A stretch of 64,000 nt of DNA from Pseudomonas wenzhouensis (lineage in GTDB: Bacteria > Pseudomonadota > Gammaproteobacteria > Pseudomonadales > Pseudomonadaceae). The position numbers and the translations under genes were made by a program. Each line of letters begins with the position of its first letter. Position 1 is the stretch's first letter. The stretch lies in the NCBI RefSeq assembly GCF_021029445.1, contig NZ_CP072610.1, forward strand, positions 1,116,001 to 1,180,000, read 5' to 3'. Positions 9,690 to 18,351 of the stretch are shown here, one piece after another. The notes beneath the pieces are model-generated. The model made no database searches and was not told the origin of the DNA. It worked only from the letters and a program-made list of their open reading frames with translations.

Positions 9690-10622
9690 TCAGCTTTCGA
9701 GTTCGGCGGTGTTACTGGTGCCAATGGAGGTGTAGCTCGGCCATTGCCGCAGCAGGGTTTCGACGAACTGTTCGGCTGCCGGCGACAGCGAAGAGCCACG
9801 GCGGCGTACCAGGTCCAGGGTACGGCTGATTACCGGGTCGACCAGCGGCCGGCTGACCAGAATCGGGTGATCCTCGGCCGGCATCGCCAGGCTGGGCAGG
9901 GCGGCGATGCCCAGGCCGGCCTCGACCATGCCGAGTGAGGTCGACAGGTGCTGCACCTCGTAGAACCAGCTCGGGCGCCAGTCGAGATGGGCCAGGCCGT
10001 GATCGAGCAGCACGCGGTTGCCACTGAGGCGGCCGACGCCGATCAGGCGGTAGTCGCTCAGCTCGCGCCAGGCCACTTCCGGCTGCTTGGCCAGGGGATG
10101 ATCACGCCGGCAGGCGAGCACGAAGGGCTCGTTGACCAGCGGGGTGAAGTCGATTTCCGCGCTCTGTCCGCTCTGCATGTTGATGCCGAAATCCGCTTCG
10201 CCGCGAATCACTGCCTCCAGCCCCTCATGGGCGCTGAGGTCGAGGATGCGGATGCGGATCTTCGGGTACTGCAGGTTGAAGGCGCGGATCACCGTCGGCA
10301 GAAAGTAGAAGGCCGCCGTCGGGACGCAGGCGAGGGTGACCTGGCCGGACTGGCGCTCGGCCAGTTCGCGGATGCCGAGGATCGAGCGCTCGAAGTCGTC
10401 CAGCAGACGCTGTGCCTTGGGCAGAAAATCCCGGCCCACCGCCGTCAGGCTGACGCGGCGTGTGGTGCGGTCCAGCAACTGGATACCGAGGCTCTCTTCC
10501 AGCTTCTGCATGCGTCGGGTCAGTGCCGGCTGCGACAGATGGATGGCGTTGGCGGCCTCGTGAAAGTTGCCGAACTCAGCGATTTTCACGAAAGCGCGGA
10601 TGTCTTGCAGTTCGTAATTCAT
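9690..10622 (-). CDS. LysR-family regulator of the tricarboxylate module
   Basis: Encodes 310 aa with an N-terminal helix-turn-helix (IAEFGNFHEAANAIHLSQPA, then LTRRMQKLEESLG) and a C-terminal effector domain. It is divergent from the PrpF/GalD-like gene across a 212-bp A+T-rich spacer, so it very probably controls the isomerase-porin-transporter operon. This layout (LysR divergent from a GalD-like gene with a porin) resembles the galR-galD layout of gallate clusters, but no gallate dioxygenase is present here. Confidence 0.88.
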   Translation of the reverse strand: MNYELQDIRAFVKIAEFGNFHEAANAIHLSQPALTRRMQKLEESLGIQLLDRTTRRVSLTAVGRDFLPKAQRLLDDFERSILGIRELAERQSGQVTLACVPTAAFYFLPTVIRAFNLQYPKIRIRILDLSAHEGLEAVIRGEADFGINMQSGQSAEIDFTPLVNEPFVLACRRDHPLAKQPEVAWRELSDYRLIGVGRLSGNRVLLDHGLAHLDWRPSWFYEVQHLSTSLGMVEAGLGIAALPSLAMPAEDHPILVSRPLVDPVISRTLDLVRRRGSSLSPAAEQFVETLLRQWPSYTSIGTSNTAELES

Positions 10623-10834
10623 GCGCTTTGGTTATCAGTCGTGTGTATTTTTGTTTGAAAGTTACCAATGAACCCTAGTCTTTCCGTTTCCAGCTGGCAA
10701 GTAGGGAAATACGAGCGTGCATTAATGCGAATAATGGAATAAATATCGAAATATATGCATTTTACAGAATAAATATTGGCTCCGCATAATCGACGCAAAG
10801 CAACAATCATCAGTTTTATTGCGTTGGAGGCATC
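10623..10834. promoter_or_regulatory. A+T-rich divergent control region
   Basis: A 212-bp spacer that is much richer in A+T than its neighbours, with short dyads around ATAAATATCGAAATATAT and GAATAAATATTGG between 10735 and 10780. It must hold the promoter of the isomerase-porin-transporter operon and the LysR binding site; exact boxes are not resolvable by eye. Confidence 0.5.
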
Positions 10835-11911
10835 ATGCGGACGGTACCTTGTGTACTCATGCGAGGCGGTACTTCGAAAGGGCCGGTTTTCCTGGCCAAT
10901 CACCTGCCCACTGACCCGCAACAGCGTGACGAGGTATTGCTCAGACTGATGGGCTCGGGCCACGAGCTGGAAATCGACGGCATCGGTGGCGGCAGCCCGC
11001 AGACCAGCAAGGTGGCGATCGTCAGTCGCTCGCCGCATCCGGACGCCGATGTCGACTACCTGTTCGTGCAGGTCATGGTCACCCAGCGCCGCGTCGATAC
11101 CGCACCCAACTGCGGCAACATGCTCTGCGCCATCGGCCCTTTCGCCATCGAGCATGGCCTGGTCAATGCCAGCTCGCCGATGACCCGTGTGCGCATTCGC
11201 AACCTCAACACCAACACCTTCGTCGACTCCGACGTGATGACCCCTAACGGCCGCGTGCGCTACGACGGTGACACGGCCATCGACGGCGTACCTGGCACTG
11301 CCGCGCCGATCAAGCTGACCTTCCTCAACGCCGCTGGTGCCAAGACCGGTCGCCTGCTGCCCACCGGCCGCATGCGTGACGAGTTCGATGGCGTCGCCGC
11401 CACCTGTATCGACATGGCCATGCCCATGGTGCTGATGCATGCCGAGGCGTTGGGCAAGACCGGCTACGAGTCGCCTGCAGAACTGGATGCCGACAGTGCG
11501 TTTCTCCAGCGCCTGGAACGCATCCGTCTGCAGGCCGGCTTGGCCATGGGCCTCGGCGACGTGTCGCAGATGGTCATTCCCAAGCCGGTACTGCTGGCGC
11601 CTGCACGCCACGGCGGCACGCTGAGCGTGCGCTATTTCATGCCGCATACCTGCCACCGCTCGGTCGCCGCCACCGGCGCCATCGGCCTGGCCACCGCCTG
11701 CGCGCTGCCCGGCAGCGTCGCCCATGACGTCGCGCCCATCGAAGGCGAGGCGCTGGTACGCCTGGAGCATCCGGGCGGTCAGATCGAGGTTTCCCTGCAG
11801 CCTGCCGCAGATGGCAACCCCGACAACCTGCGTGCCTCGCTGGTGCGCACGGCCCGTCGCCTGTTTTCGGGCGAGGTATACGTCCCCACCCTGAGGCGCA
11901 CGGGCAGCTGA
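10835..11911 (+). CDS. PrpF/GalD-family isomerase (4-oxalomesaconate tautomerase-like)
   Basis: Encodes 358 aa beginning MRTVPCVLMRGGTSKGPVF, the PrpF/DUF453 signature with the active-site Cys region; DTAPNCGNMLCAIGPFA near residue 88 carries the second catalytic Cys. Family members shift a double bond or isomerise unsaturated tricarboxylates: GalD tautomerises 4-oxalomesaconate, and PrpF acts on 2-methylaconitate and can isomerise trans-aconitate. It heads a probable operon with an OprD porin and a tripartite tricarboxylate transporter, so the substrate is likely an unsaturated tri- or dicarboxylate taken from outside. GalD and aconitate-isomerase functions cannot be told apart from the sequence alone. 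Confidence 0.85.
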   Translation: MRTVPCVLMRGGTSKGPVFLANHLPTDPQQRDEVLLRLMGSGHELEIDGIGGGSPQTSKVAIVSRSPHPDADVDYLFVQVMVTQRRVDTAPNCGNMLCAIGPFAIEHGLVNASSPMTRVRIRNLNTNTFVDSDVMTPNGRVRYDGDTAIDGVPGTAAPIKLTFLNAAGAKTGRLLPTGRMRDEFDGVAATCIDMAMPMVLMHAEALGKTGYESPAELDADSAFLQRLERIRLQAGLAMGLGDVSQMVIPKPVLLAPARHGGTLSVRYFMPHTCHRSVAATGAIGLATACALPGSVAHDVAPIEGEALVRLEHPGGQIEVSLQPAADGNPDNLRASLVRTARRLFSGEVYVPTLRRTGS

Positions 11912-11950
11912 CTTCGTTCCACTACAACCACACCCCCAGGGCCAATCAGA

Positions 11951-13201
11951 ATGACAAGAACAAAATCCCTCAGTTGCTCCATCGCCGGTCTGACGGTCAT
12001 GGCACTGCCTGCAGTCAATGCCAACGCTGCCGGTTTCATCGAGGACAGCAAAGCCAGCCTGGAGCTGCGCAACTTCTACCTCAATCGTGACTTTCGCGAG
12101 GATCCAGGGCAGAACAAGCGCGAAGAATGGGCCCAGGGCTTCATCCTCAACCTGGAGTCTGGCTACACCCAGGGCACCGTGGGTTTTGGTGTCGACGCCA
12201 TCGGCATGCTGGGTCTGAAACTGGACTCTTCGAAAGATCGTATCGGTACTGATCTGTTACCGAGCGATAGCAAGAATCGCCCCGAGGACGACTACAGCAA
12301 GCTGGGCGTGACCGGCAAGGTGCGTTTTGCCGAGAGCCAGTTGCGTGTGGGTACGCTGCTGCCGAAGATGCCTTACCTGCAGTACAGCAACGCGCGTCTG
12401 CTGCCGCAGGTGTTCGAGGGTTGGCAGGTGCAGAGCAAGAACCTTGAGCGCGCCACCTTCACCCTGGGCGAGATCGACCGTGTGGTGCAGCGCAGCGTGT
12501 CCGGCTCCGAGAAGCTGGCCCTGAACAACAAGAACGGCCGATTCGGCCGTAGCCCCGAAAGCGACGAGCTGCGCTTCGCGGGCGTCGATTACGCGATCAA
12601 CCCGCAGTTGCTCGCCAGCTATCACTATGCCGAGCTGAGCGATGTCTATCGCCAGCATTTCCTCGGCCTGCAACATACCCTGGCGCTGGGGCCTGGCAAG
12701 CTGAAAAGCGATTTGCGTTACTTCAACAACAGCGAGGCCGGAAAGGAGCTGGTTGGCGATATCGACAACCGGGTGATCAACGGCATGTTCACCTACAGCG
12801 TCGCTGGCCATGCTCTGGGCCTGGCTTACCAGAAGATGCTTGGTGAAGATGGCTTCACCTATGTGGACGGTGCTACGCCTTACCTGACCAACTTCCTGCA
12901 GATCAACGATTTCGCCGGTCCCGACCAGCGCTCCTGGCAACTGCGCTACGACTTCGACTTCGCCAAGGTCGGCATCCCCGGCCTGACCTTCATGACCCGC
13001 TATGTGCGCGGCGATCAGGTCGATCTGGCGAGCGTTGAGGGCCGTGAGTGGGAGCGCAACACCGATATCGCCTACGCCTTCAGCGATGGCCCGTTGAAGA
13101 ATCTCAAGGTGACCTGGAGAAACGCCACCTACCGCTCGAGCTTCGTCCGTGATCTGGACGAGAATCGCCTGATCCTGAGTTACATCGTGCCGCTCTGGTA
13201 A
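11951..13201 (+). CDS. OprD-family outer-membrane porin
   Basis: Encodes 416 aa. A signal peptide (residues 1 to about 25, ending VNANA) is followed by AGFIEDSKASLELRNFYLNR, the entry to OprD family 18-stranded barrels. Alternating beta-strand patterns run to a C-terminal aromatic residue (VPLW). It should form a substrate-selective channel for carboxylates. Its place between the isomerase and the TctC gene resembles that of OpdH-type tricarboxylate porins, which sit beside tctCBA in P. aeruginosa. Confidence 0.9.
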   Translation: MTRTKSLSCSIAGLTVMALPAVNANAAGFIEDSKASLELRNFYLNRDFREDPGQNKREEWAQGFILNLESGYTQGTVGFGVDAIGMLGLKLDSSKDRIGTDLLPSDSKNRPEDDYSKLGVTGKVRFAESQLRVGTLLPKMPYLQYSNARLLPQVFEGWQVQSKNLERATFTLGEIDRVVQRSVSGSEKLALNNKNGRFGRSPESDELRFAGVDYAINPQLLASYHYAELSDVYRQHFLGLQHTLALGPGKLKSDLRYFNNSEAGKELVGDIDNRVINGMFTYSVAGHALGLAYQKMLGEDGFTYVDGATPYLTNFLQINDFAGPDQRSWQLRYDFDFAKVGIPGLTFMTRYVRGDQVDLASVEGREWERNTDIAYAFSDGPLKNLKVTWRNATYRSSFVRDLDENRLILSYIVPLW

Positions 13202-13242
13202 TGCATCGGCTGTACATACAAGACCAATAAGAGGAACCCATC

Positions 13243-14223
13243 ATGATCACCTGCTCCCTCCGCCGCATTCTGCCGCTGTCCCTCGCCGTATTGCTTGCCA
13301 GTGGCTCGGTAATGGCTGGCGAACCCTCCCGTCCGGAGTGCATCGCCCCGAGCAAACCAGGCGGCGGCTTCGACCTGACCTGCAAGCTGGCCCAGGCCGG
13401 TTTCAAGGATGAAGGCCTGCTCAAGGCACCCATGCGCGTCACCTACATGCCTGGCGGCATCGGCGCCGTGGCCTACAACTCCATCGCCGCTAACCGCCGT
13501 GCAGAGTCCGGCACCCTGGTGGCCTTCTCTGGCGCCTCGCTGCTGAACCTGGCGTTGGGCAAATACGGTCGCTTCGACGAGACCGCAGTGAAGTGGCTGG
13601 CTACCGTTGGCAACGATTACGGCACCTTGGCAGTACGTGACGACTCGCCTTACAAGAATCTCGACGATGTGGTGCAGGCGCTGAAGCAAGACCCGAAAAG
13701 CATCGTGGTCGGCGGCGGCGGCAGTGTCGGCGGTCAGGGCTGGGTGAAGATCGCGTTGCTGGCGCGTGCTGCAGGTATCGATCCCAGTGAGCTGCGTTAC
13801 GCGGCATTCGAGGGAGGGGCCGAGCACTACATGGCGCTGATGGGCGGCCATGTGGATCTGGTCACCGGCAGTGCCAGCGAGATCCGTGCGCAGCAGGGCA
13901 ACAAGATCCGCACCCTGGCGATCTTCAGCGAGGAGCGCCTGGGGGGCGATCTGGCTTCGATCCCCACCGCTCGTGAGCAGGGTTACGAAATCCAGTGGCC
14001 ACTGATTCGCGGTTACTTCCTCGGCCCTGAAGTCAAAGAGGAAGACGTCGCCTGGTGGCGTGAGCGTTTCGCCAAACTCACGGCCTCCAGCGACTTTCAG
14101 GCCTACCTGGCCGATCGTGATGTACTGCCTTACTACGTGACAGGGCCGGAACTGGATGCACTGGTCAAGAGCCAGGTTGCCGAGTACCGCAAGCTGGGGC
14201 ACGAGTTCGGCCTGGTCGAGTAA
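13243..14223 (+). CDS. tctC: Tripartite tricarboxylate transporter substrate-binding protein (TctC family)
   Basis: Encodes 326 aa with a signal peptide (LPLSLAVLLASGSVMA) and the mature start GEPSRPECIAPSKPGGGFD, the Bug/TctC fold with its PxxPGGGxD ligand loop. YMPGGIGAVAYNSIAAN is the second conserved substrate-binding loop. It captures a carboxylate in the periplasm and hands it to the TctB-TctA membrane complex encoded just downstream. The start follows a good RBS (AGAGGA). Confidence 0.9.
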   Translation: MITCSLRRILPLSLAVLLASGSVMAGEPSRPECIAPSKPGGGFDLTCKLAQAGFKDEGLLKAPMRVTYMPGGIGAVAYNSIAANRRAESGTLVAFSGASLLNLALGKYGRFDETAVKWLATVGNDYGTLAVRDDSPYKNLDDVVQALKQDPKSIVVGGGGSVGGQGWVKIALLARAAGIDPSELRYAAFEGGAEHYMALMGGHVDLVTGSASEIRAQQGNKIRTLAIFSEERLGGDLASIPTAREQGYEIQWPLIRGYFLGPEVKEEDVAWWRERFAKLTASSDFQAYLADRDVLPYYVTGPELDALVKSQVAEYRKLGHEFGLVE

Positions 14224-14274
14224 CAGGTTCCCATGCGCCGTCACTGACGGCGCAGCGTTCTGGAGCACATCAAC

Positions 14275-14727
14275 ATGCATGACCGTATCTTTGCGGGGAT
14301 AACCCTGCTGCTCTGCTGCATCCTGGGTTTTTTCGCCTGGGGTTACAGCGCCCCGTTTTCCTACGAGCCGGTAGGGCCAAAATCCTTCCCGCTTCTGCTT
14401 TTGCTGCTGATCGCTTTCGGCTGCGTGCAGCTGCTGCTCAAGCCTGCTGGTGCCTTACAGAGCGATGAGCCACCCCTGAATCGTCAGGTGATGGTCAAGG
14501 CACTGGTGTTTCTGAGCCTGATGCTCGGCTACGCCATGCTTTTCGAAACCGTCGGATTCGTCCTCGCCAGCGTACTGTTCGGCATTGGCATGGCGCGTCT
14601 GTATGGCGGTAGCGGGTTGCAGAGCCTGCTCAGCGGCGTGGTGTTGGCGTTAGGCCTCTACCTGTTGTTCGACAAAGCCCTCGATGTCCCCCTGCCACTC
14701 GGCATCCTCGCCGCGCTGGAGAATTAA
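14275..14727 (+). CDS. tctB: Tripartite tricarboxylate transporter small membrane subunit (TctB family)
   Basis: Encodes 150 aa with four hydrophobic segments (about residues 5-25, 38-55, 80-110 and 120-145), the size and topology of TctB. It is the small, poorly conserved membrane subunit of the TTT transporter. It ends 2 bp before the TctA start, so the two are translationally coupled. Confidence 0.88.
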   Translation: MHDRIFAGITLLLCCILGFFAWGYSAPFSYEPVGPKSFPLLLLLLIAFGCVQLLLKPAGALQSDEPPLNRQVMVKALVFLSLMLGYAMLFETVGFVLASVLFGIGMARLYGGSGLQSLLSGVVLALGLYLLFDKALDVPLPLGILAALEN

Positions 14728-14729
14728 TC

Positions 14730-16244
14730 ATGGATACCCTCAGCTACCTCGGTCAGGGCTTCGGCGTCGCCCTGAGCCCCTACAACCTGCTTACCGCCCT
14801 GTGCGGCACCCTGATTGGCACCGTCGTTGGCCTGCTGCCGGGGCTGGGCCCGATCAACGGCGTGGCCTTGCTGATTCCGGTTGCCTTCGCCCTGGGCCTG
14901 CCGCCGGAAACTGCATTGATCCTGCTGGCGGCGGTATACCTGGGCTGCGAATACGGCGGCCGTATTTCCTCGATCCTGCTGAACATTCCGGGCGAAGCCT
15001 CCGCCGTGATGACCACCCTCGATGGCTACCCGCTGGCCCGTCAAGGGCAGGCCGGTGTTGCACTGTCCCTGTCGGCCTGGAGTTCGTTCATCGGTGGCCT
15101 GATCGCTACGGTGGGTGTCGTGCTGTTCGCTCCGTTACTGGCCAAGTGGGCGGTGGCGTTCGGCCCCGCCGAATATTTCGTGCTGATGGTCTTCGCCATC
15201 ACCTGCCTGGCCGGGATGGCCGGCAACAAACCCCTGAAAACCGCTATCGCGGCGCTGATCGGCCTGCTGCTGTCGTGCGTGGGCATCGACGCCAACAGTG
15301 GCGTGTATCGCTTCACCTTCGGCAGCCTGGGTCTGGCCGATGGCATCCAGTTCGTGGTGCTGGTGCTGGGGCTGTTCTCGGTCAGCGAACTGCTGGTGCT
15401 GCTCGAGCGTACTCATCACGGCCAGAAGGCGATCAAAGCCAGTGGACGCATGCTGTTCAACATGAAGGAAGGCGGCTTCGTGCTCGCCACCAACCTGCGC
15501 AGCGGTGTGGTCGGCTTCGTCCTCGGCGTACTGCCGGGTGCCGGGGCGACGCTGGCCAGCGCGGTGTCGTACATGAGCGAGAAGCGCCTTGCGGTGAAGG
15601 ACAACAAGTTCGGCAATGGCGACCTGCGCGGTCTGGCCGCACCGGAAACCGCCAACAGCGCCGCTGCTTGCGGCTCCATGGTACCGATGCTGACCCTCGG
15701 CGTACCGGGTTCGGGCACCACGGCGGTGATGCTCGGCGCTCTGACGCTGTACAACATCACCCCGGGCCCGCTGCTGTTCCAGAACCAGCCGGATATCGTC
15801 TGGGGCCTGATCGCCTCGCTGTTCGTCGCCAATATCATGCTGATCATCATGAACGTGCCGATGATCAAGGTCTTCACCAAGGTGCTGGCCGTGCCTTATT
15901 GGGCGCTGGTGCCGGCGGTGGCGATCATTACTGCCATCGGCGTGTATGCGGTGCATGCGACCACCTTCGACCTGTACCTGATGATCGCCATCGGCATTTT
16001 CGGCTACGTCCTGCGCAAGCTGGATTTCCCGCTTTCGGCGATCCTGCTCGGCTTTATCCTCGGCGGCATGATGGAGCAGAATCTGCGTCGCGCGCTGTCC
16101 CTGTCCAGCGGCGATCTCGGTATTCTGTACGCCAGCCCGATCACCTGGGTGGTCTGGGGCCTGGTGGCGGTGATGATCGTGCTGCCGTTCTGGCGCGCCT
16201 GGCGTGCGCGTCGTCAGCAGGGCCCCGTCGCCAGCGAGGCCTGA
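14730..16244 (+). CDS. tctA: Tripartite tricarboxylate transporter large membrane subunit (TctA family)
   Basis: Encodes 504 aa with about 12 hydrophobic segments. It has the family motifs GLLPGLGPINGVALLIPVAF near residue 30, GEASAVMTTLDGYPLARQG near residue 90 and VPGSGTTAVMLG near residue 327. It is the ion-coupled channel subunit. With TctC and TctB it forms a complete TTT importer, which together with the porin gives a full route from outside to cytoplasm. Confidence 0.93.
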   Translation: MDTLSYLGQGFGVALSPYNLLTALCGTLIGTVVGLLPGLGPINGVALLIPVAFALGLPPETALILLAAVYLGCEYGGRISSILLNIPGEASAVMTTLDGYPLARQGQAGVALSLSAWSSFIGGLIATVGVVLFAPLLAKWAVAFGPAEYFVLMVFAITCLAGMAGNKPLKTAIAALIGLLLSCVGIDANSGVYRFTFGSLGLADGIQFVVLVLGLFSVSELLVLLERTHHGQKAIKASGRMLFNMKEGGFVLATNLRSGVVGFVLGVLPGAGATLASAVSYMSEKRLAVKDNKFGNGDLRGLAAPETANSAAACGSMVPMLTLGVPGSGTTAVMLGALTLYNITPGPLLFQNQPDIVWGLIASLFVANIMLIIMNVPMIKVFTKVLAVPYWALVPAVAIITAIGVYAVHATTFDLYLMIAIGIFGYVLRKLDFPLSAILLGFILGGMMEQNLRRALSLSSGDLGILYASPITWVVWGLVAVMIVLPFWRAWRARRQQGPVASEA

Positions 16245-16258
16245 TTCGGAGACTTGGC

Positions 16259-17188
16259 ATGCGTATCGTGATACCGGATGACTATCAGCGCGTCGTGCAA
16301 CAGCTCGATTGCTTCGGGCTGCTGGAGGGTTTCGATGTTCGCCTGTATCACGATGCCGTCAGCGACCCGGATGTACTGGCTGAGCGCTTCGCCGATGCCG
16401 ACGCGCTGGTGCTGACTCGCGAGCGCACACGTATCGACGCCGCGTTGCTGGCACGCTTGCCCAACCTGAAGCTGATCAGCCAGACCGGGCGAGCCGGCCC
16501 GCATCTCGATCTGCAGGCTTGCCGCGAGCGTGGCGTGACCGTCGCCGAGGGTACCGGCTCACCCATCGCAGCAGCCGAGCTGACCTGGGCGCTCATACTC
16601 AATGCCCGGCGCCAGCTGCGCGAAGCCATGAACGGCCTGTATGCCGGGCACTGGCAGGTCAACCTGGGCCAGCGTCTGTATGGTCAGACGCTGGGCATCT
16701 GGGGTTACGGCAAGATCGGCCAGCGCTTGGCACGTTATGCACGCGCGTTCGACATGCATGTGCTGGTATGGGGCAGCGAGGCCTCGCGCCAGGCGGCCAT
16801 CGTCGATGGCTACGAAGCCGCGCCGACGCGCGAAGCTTTCTTCGAACAGGCCGATATTCTCACTCTGCACCTGCGTCTGGTGCCCGCCACGCGGCATTGC
16901 GTAAGCGCCGCCGATCTGGCGCGGATGAAGCCTGACGCCCTGCTGGTCAACACCAGCCGCGCCGAACTGATCGCCCCCGGAGCGCTGCCCGAAGCGCTGG
17001 AGCTTGGCCGTCCTGGCCAGGCCGCGCTGGACGTGTTCGAGCAGGAGCCGATCCTGCAGGCCGACCATCTGCTGCTGACCCACCCGAAAATCCTCTGCAC
17101 CCCGCATCTGGGCTACGTCGAAAAGCACAGCTACGAAGCCTACTTCGGCGAGGCCTTCGCCAATGTCAGGGCGTTTGCGCAAGGATAA
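16259..17188 (+). CDS. D-2-hydroxyacid dehydrogenase family protein
   Basis: Encodes 309 aa from the ATG at 16259, 14 bp after tctA. The Rossmann NAD(P)-binding motif GIWGYGKIGQRLA is near residue 143, and the catalytic set is present: Arg in NTSRAELI, Glu in DVFEQEP, His in CTPHLGY. Such enzymes reduce 2-oxoacids or oxidise D-2-hydroxyacids. As the last gene of the tricarboxylate operon it may act on a 2-oxo or hydroxy intermediate made after uptake and isomerisation (inference). I see no membrane or export signal. Confidence 0.87.
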   Translation: MRIVIPDDYQRVVQQLDCFGLLEGFDVRLYHDAVSDPDVLAERFADADALVLTRERTRIDAALLARLPNLKLISQTGRAGPHLDLQACRERGVTVAEGTGSPIAAAELTWALILNARRQLREAMNGLYAGHWQVNLGQRLYGQTLGIWGYGKIGQRLARYARAFDMHVLVWGSEASRQAAIVDGYEAAPTREAFFEQADILTLHLRLVPATRHCVSAADLARMKPDALLVNTSRAELIAPGALPEALELGRPGQAALDVFEQEPILQADHLLLTHPKILCTPHLGYVEKHSYEAYFGEAFANVRAFAQG

Positions 17189-17349
17189 TGTTCGACCACT
17201 GGAATAAGGAGCATCAGCGCAGCTGGTTGTTCTCTTGAGTACGACGGAGCAATTTCTACTGTGTCTGCAGTGTGCTTTTCGAGCGAAGCAGCGATTGAGA
17301 GGCAGGCCTGCGCCAGGGTATTTCGGTAGCATCGCACCTGGGTTCAGAA

Positions 17350-18306
17350 ATGGAGATAGGGATGCACGCATCCGAGCGGCTGAAGGGGATCGATGTCTTT
17401 GTTGCCGTCGCTGATTGTGGCAGCTTCAGCGCTGCGGCCGAGCGCCTCAATCTCACTGGCTCTGCGGTCAGCAAAAGCGTGGCACGGCTGGAGGAGCGGT
17501 TGGGGGCGCGGCTGTTCAATCGCACCACCCGCTCGCTGGCGCTCACCGATGCCGGAGTGTTGTTCTACAAGAGCTGCACATCGGTTCTGGCTGAGCTCGA
17601 AGAGGTCGAGCATGCGCTGCTCAGCCAGGAGCACGAGCCCCATGGCAAGGTACGCATAGACCTGCCGGCCTCTTACGGTCGCCTCCATGTGCTGCCGTTG
17701 ATCATGGATTTTGTTCGCCTGCACCCCATGCTCCAGCCGCATATCTCGTTCACTGATCGGTTCATCGATCCTGTCTACGAGAACATCGATATCGTCGTTC
17801 GCATCGGTGGCCCGGATACCTGGCCGGCCAATCTGGGTCATGAGTATTTTGGCGCGCAGCGTCTGATCTTCTGCGCCTCACCGGACTATGTACGGCGCTG
17901 TGGCTATCCAGAAAACCAGGGTGAGCTGGATAACCACCAGTGCATCGGTTACTTGCAGAGCGACGGTTTGGTCACCCCCTGGTTCTTCAGGGGCGCGCGT
18001 CCGGGAGAGATGGAGCGCCGCGCGGTACAACCGCGAATTGCGCTGGGAGATGGTGAGGGGGCGGTGACAGCGGTGCTGGCAGGGCACGGTATTGGGCAGT
18101 TACCGACCTGGCTCACGCAGCGCCACATCGAGCAGGGCACGCTCGTCGAAGTGCTGCCTGACCTGGCAACGGATGGTTTGCCCATGCATCTGATCTGGCT
18201 GAAAAGCCGCGAGAACATACCTAAGGTCAGAGCCCTGCTGGACTATCTGCGCCCCCGGCTTACAGCCCATGGCAGGTTAATCGAGGCAGATAGGGCGGCG
18301 CGCTGA
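17350..18306 (+). CDS. LysR-family regulator
   Basis: Encodes 318 aa (314 if the in-frame ATG at 17362, MHASERLKGIDVF, is used). The N-terminal helix-turn-helix reads ERLNLTGSAVSKSVARLE, the CrgA-like LysR subgroup. The effector domain (VRIDLPASYGRLHVLPLI) follows. It is convergent with an MFS exporter gene and has a 160-bp leader, so its target cannot be assigned from position alone. Confidence 0.87.
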   Translation: MEIGMHASERLKGIDVFVAVADCGSFSAAAERLNLTGSAVSKSVARLEERLGARLFNRTTRSLALTDAGVLFYKSCTSVLAELEEVEHALLSQEHEPHGKVRIDLPASYGRLHVLPLIMDFVRLHPMLQPHISFTDRFIDPVYENIDIVVRIGGPDTWPANLGHEYFGAQRLIFCASPDYVRRCGYPENQGELDNHQCIGYLQSDGLVTPWFFRGARPGEMERRAVQPRIALGDGEGAVTAVLAGHGIGQLPTWLTQRHIEQGTLVEVLPDLATDGLPMHLIWLKSRENIPKVRALLDYLRPRLTAHGRLIEADRAAR

Positions 18307-18351
18307 TTACGCGAACCATGTTCTGCATTGATCACAGCCTACGCCTTCAGC

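Noticed and set aside
14684..16258. Upstream extension of the hydroxyacid dehydrogenase frame through tctA
   Set aside because: The extension overlaps tctA in another frame and has no domain character; the ATG at 16259 gives the normal family length.
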